From assembly GCF_000800455.1 (NCBI RefSeq), contig NZ_CP007456.1:1736001-1800000 (forward strand): a stretch of DNA of 64,000 bases. Direction: 5' to 3'. Every line of letters begins with the position of its first letter. Position 1 is the stretch's first letter. The notes beneath the pieces were generated by a model that saw only the letters and a program-made list of their open reading frames with translations, searched no databases and was not told the DNA's origin. This document shows, piece by piece, positions 61,653 through 64,000 of the stretch. This stretch comes from Bifidobacterium catenulatum PV20-2. GTDB lineage: Bacteria > Actinomycetota > Actinomycetes > Actinomycetales > Bifidobacteriaceae. The position numbers and the translations under genes were made by a program.

Positions 61653-61700
61653 CAGGTGTGCGATTGTACTCCACGGCGACCGGACACAATCGCACACCTG
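61653..61700. terminator. Bidirectional terminator
   Basis: CAGGTGTGCGATTGT and ACAATCGCACACCTG form a perfect 15-base-pair stem with an 18-base loop. The plus-strand tail is CTTTTTCAT and the minus-strand tail contains CGTTTTTG. It separates two convergent genes. Confidence 0.85.
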
Positions 61701-61753
61701 CTTTTTCATATTGTCTCCAATATTGCTTCCACGCTACGTATTTCATATCGGAG

Positions 61754-64000
61754 TCAGTAGTGCGAGATACGCAGCGTGGCCAACTGGAACGGGGCGAGAT
61801 GAATATGGGCGCCTTGGGCAAGCATCGGTTCGCGGGATTCGAGACAAATCGGCAAATCCTCGGGCAATCCGTCGCCTTCCATAACGTCGGTTTCTCTTAT
61901 CAGGCCGTCACCAATCGATTCCGTCAGATGCAACATGGCTTCGGCATGGCCTCCCGCGGCCTCATACAGTCGTATTACAAGATCTCCCGAACCATCATCA
62001 GCCAATTTCACCCAATCGATGATTGGCATGCCAGACACGGTTTCCAAAGATACTAAAGGATCGAATACAGGAACATTGCCAATTATCGGCGCATTAAGCT
62101 CCGCTGCTGCGTGAAGGGTACGGGCCAGACTCGCGTCAAGTATGACGGACCATTGAAAATCATGCGGTCCGATATCCTCTTTTGGATCCGGAAACACCGG
62201 TGAGGATAGTAACGACAGTCGGAACATCGTACCGTTCACACGACCGGTAGATCCATTCGTGGCGATGGACGTCACATCGGAACCATATATGGAACCGTTG
62301 GCAATCGCTACGGAATAGCCCGGCTCGTTAAAACGTACAAAACGACGCGTGCAGCTTTCGTATTTCGCTTCGTCGGAAGGAGTGTTGCGATGTATCGGCC
62401 GCTCAATCAGACCATATTGGCAATCGTACTGCGCGATGGACGCAACAACAGACAACGGAAAACCGACTTTGAGGAAACGCTCCCGCTCGTGCCAGTCGAC
62501 GTGAGCGGCAAAATCAAGCTGTTTGGCTTCACTACGCAACGTTATCGTAGTGTCGATACGGCTCTGACCAAATTTGGTGCGCACAACCACATAGGCCTCA
62601 TCATCCCCTGTTTCCGTGGAAATGATGCAGCCACTCGCCAAAGTTTCATAACGAAGAAACGCATCGCGCTCAATCTCCCAAGCATCCCAAACGGACGGCT
62701 CGTCTTTCAGCAATTCGTAAGAGCCAAACCTCATGCCATCGGGGACGATCTCACGGCCAGCCTGAACATCCTTCAAAGATGAAACGGTGCCGTCAGGCTC
62801 GATGACGGTCTCGACAAGACCATTGGACAGGATGACACCTCCTGTAGCGGTATGGGTCAACGAAACTTGCGTACCAGCCACAGGTTCGGCGGGAACCGCT
62901 CTCCATGCGTTGCCATCGACCCGATATTCTGCGATTCGCGCACGTTCCAGCACAGGAGCGTCCGGTCTGGCGCAACGCAGTACCGCACATGCCGAATCAG
63001 CAATCATTTCAAGTCGTTTGATATCACGCGCATAATCCGTACGGGCTTCACGATGCACCCATGCGATTGCGGAACCGGGAAGGATGTCATGGAACTGGTT
63101 GAGCAGCAGCGTTTTCCAAATATCGTCAAGTTCGTCGGTTGGATACATGTAGGATGAGTCGGCAATGGCCGCGGCGGCGCACAAATACTCCACCGCCCGT
63201 AGCCACGTTTCCTCGTTACGACATCCGCGCTTCATCTCTTGCTGGGAGGTAAGCGTGCCTCGATGCAGCTCCAGATAAAGCTCACCATGCCATATTGGAC
63301 TTTCTTCACCTGCCTCGTCTACAATCTGCTTGCGTATCATATCGAAAAGTTCGTCAGGCCCACTGGTTTCGACTTTAGGTAAACCTTCAAGATCATGAAA
63401 GCGTTTCAGACGGCCCAGCATCTCACGCGTGGGACCGCCGCCGCCATCACCATAACCGAACAACATAAGGGCGCAATCGGAAAGATCCTTATCACGGAAA
63501 TTGTGTTCCGTATACATAAGTTCTTCCGCAGTTACACAAGCCGAATAAGTATCAGAAGGCGGAAAATGCGTAAGGATACGCGTACCGTCGATGCCCTCCC
63601 ATTGGAAGGAGTGGTGTGGAAACTTAGTAGTATCGTTCCATGAAATTTTCTGCGTAAGAAACCAGTCGTATCCGGCCCTTCGCGCGATCTGAGGCCATGC
63701 ACCCGTATAACCGAAACTATCTGGCAACCAGATGCCATGTGGCTCAGCTCCCAGATGTTCACGGAAATACCGTTTGCCATAGGCAATCTGGCGAATCAAC
63801 GATTCTCCGGCTGGGAGATTGCCATCAGACTCAACCCACATGCCGCCCACGGGAATGAACCGTCCCTGTTTAATACGTTGCAGCATGCGGGCGAATAGGT
63901 CCGGATGGTCCTGTTCAAGCCAGGCGTACTGTTGCGCCGAACTCATCGCGTATGTGAAATCAGGATACTTATCCATCAATGCGAGCACATTCGATACGGT
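61754..64000 (-). CDS. GH38 alpha-mannosidase (5' end outside window)
   Basis: This is the C-terminal ~748 residues of a GH38 alpha-mannosidase; the frame stays open to the window edge and the family is usually about 1000 residues. The catalytic domain contains FIPVGGMWVESDGNLPAGES and GIWLPDSFGYTGAWPQIARR with the expected nucleophile Asp, followed by FLTQKISWNDTTKFP. FGYGDGGGGPTREML and LLNQFHDILPGSAIAWVH are further GH38 hallmarks. The C-terminal beta-domains follow. It acts on alpha-mannosides of N-glycans or mannan in the cytoplasm. It is convergent with the hypothetical gene. Confidence 0.95.
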   Translation of the reverse strand, partial: TVSNVLALMDKYPDFTYAMSSAQQYAWLEQDHPDLFARMLQRIKQGRFIPVGGMWVESDGNLPAGESLIRQIAYGKRYFREHLGAEPHGIWLPDSFGYTGAWPQIARRAGYDWFLTQKISWNDTTKFPHHSFQWEGIDGTRILTHFPPSDTYSACVTAEELMYTEHNFRDKDLSDCALMLFGYGDGGGGPTREMLGRLKRFHDLEGLPKVETSGPDELFDMIRKQIVDEAGEESPIWHGELYLELHRGTLTSQQEMKRGCRNEETWLRAVEYLCAAAAIADSSYMYPTDELDDIWKTLLLNQFHDILPGSAIAWVHREARTDYARDIKRLEMIADSACAVLRCARPDAPVLERARIAEYRVDGNAWRAVPAEPVAGTQVSLTHTATGGVILSNGLVETVIEPDGTVSSLKDVQAGREIVPDGMRFGSYELLKDEPSVWDAWEIERDAFLRYETLASGCIISTETGDDEAYVVVRTKFGQSRIDTTITLRSEAKQLDFAAHVDWHERERFLKVGFPLSVVASIAQYDCQYGLIERPIHRNTPSDEAKYESCTRRFVRFNEPGYSVAIANGSIYGSDVTSIATNGSTGRVNGTMFRLSLLSSPVFPDPKEDIGPHDFQWSVILDASLARTLHAAAELNAPIIGNVPVFDPLVSLETVSGMPIIDWVKLADDGSGDLVIRLYEAAGGHAEAMLHLTESIGDGLIRETDVMEGDGLPEDLPICLESREPMLAQGAHIHLAPFQLATLRISHY

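Noticed and set aside
1..64000. Insertion sequences or transposases
   Set aside because: No transposase motifs or terminal inverted repeats with target duplications were found in any frame.

Overview
The window reads as a stretch of a high-GC, anaerobic actinobacterial chromosome, most probably a Bifidobacterium of the adolescentis/catenulatum/pseudocatenulatum type. The grounds are the dense glycosidase content, the anaerobic NrdD/NrdG ribonucleotide reductase, the MarR plus ABC-exporter and TetR/LacI sugar-regulator layout, and protein sequences familiar from that genus. Species is inferred from recall, not measured.

Left part (1-34.7 kb) is an accessory plant-glycan region. It opens with the 5' part of an ABC exporter and its MarR regulator. 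Then come a GH3 beta-glucosidase with a divergent TetR and a glycerate kinase; an MFS carrier, a GH78 alpha-L-rhamnosidase, a second MFS carrier and a divergent LacI; a second GH3; a degraded TetR copy; a three-gene operon (MFS exporter, ATP-grasp ligase, and an ATP-grasp-like protein without a catalytic core); an intact TetR; GH5, GH43 and GH5 enzymes; another MFS carrier; a TetR; a GH42 beta-galactosidase; a NarL-type two-component system with a membrane-anchored DsbA-like thioredoxin; and one more TetR. The TetR proteins are recognisable paralogues. Distinct short inverted repeats beside them suggest that each has its own operator and controls its own glycosidase or transporter module.

The right part (34.9-64 kb) is more core-like: a GCS2-type glutamate-cysteine ligase; a two-gene acyl-CoA dehydratase activase/2-hydroxyacyl-CoA dehydratase-like pair; nrdD-nrdG with candidate NrdR boxes; xseA-xseB; tRNA-Arg(CCT); a membrane endonuclease/exonuclease/phosphatase protein; an ABC ATPase with a FtsX-like permease; an isolated 5S rRNA; an aminotransferase; a solitary Vsr endonuclease; a Gfo/Idh oxidoreductase; a UvrD-like helicase with a C-terminal zinc finger; a YefM-YoeB toxin-antitoxin pair; a broken PLD/DEAD-helicase/DUF3427 gene; an unrecognised 433-residue protein; and the 5'-truncated end of a GH38 alpha-mannosidase.

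The least ordinary item is the 16.8-19.9 kb operon. It has the composition of a small amino-acid-ligase (dipeptide-type) biosynthesis and export cassette, and it sits between an intact TetR and a decayed copy of the same TetR. Start sites were chosen from Shine-Dalgarno spacing and family length. All functions are predictions from sequence.
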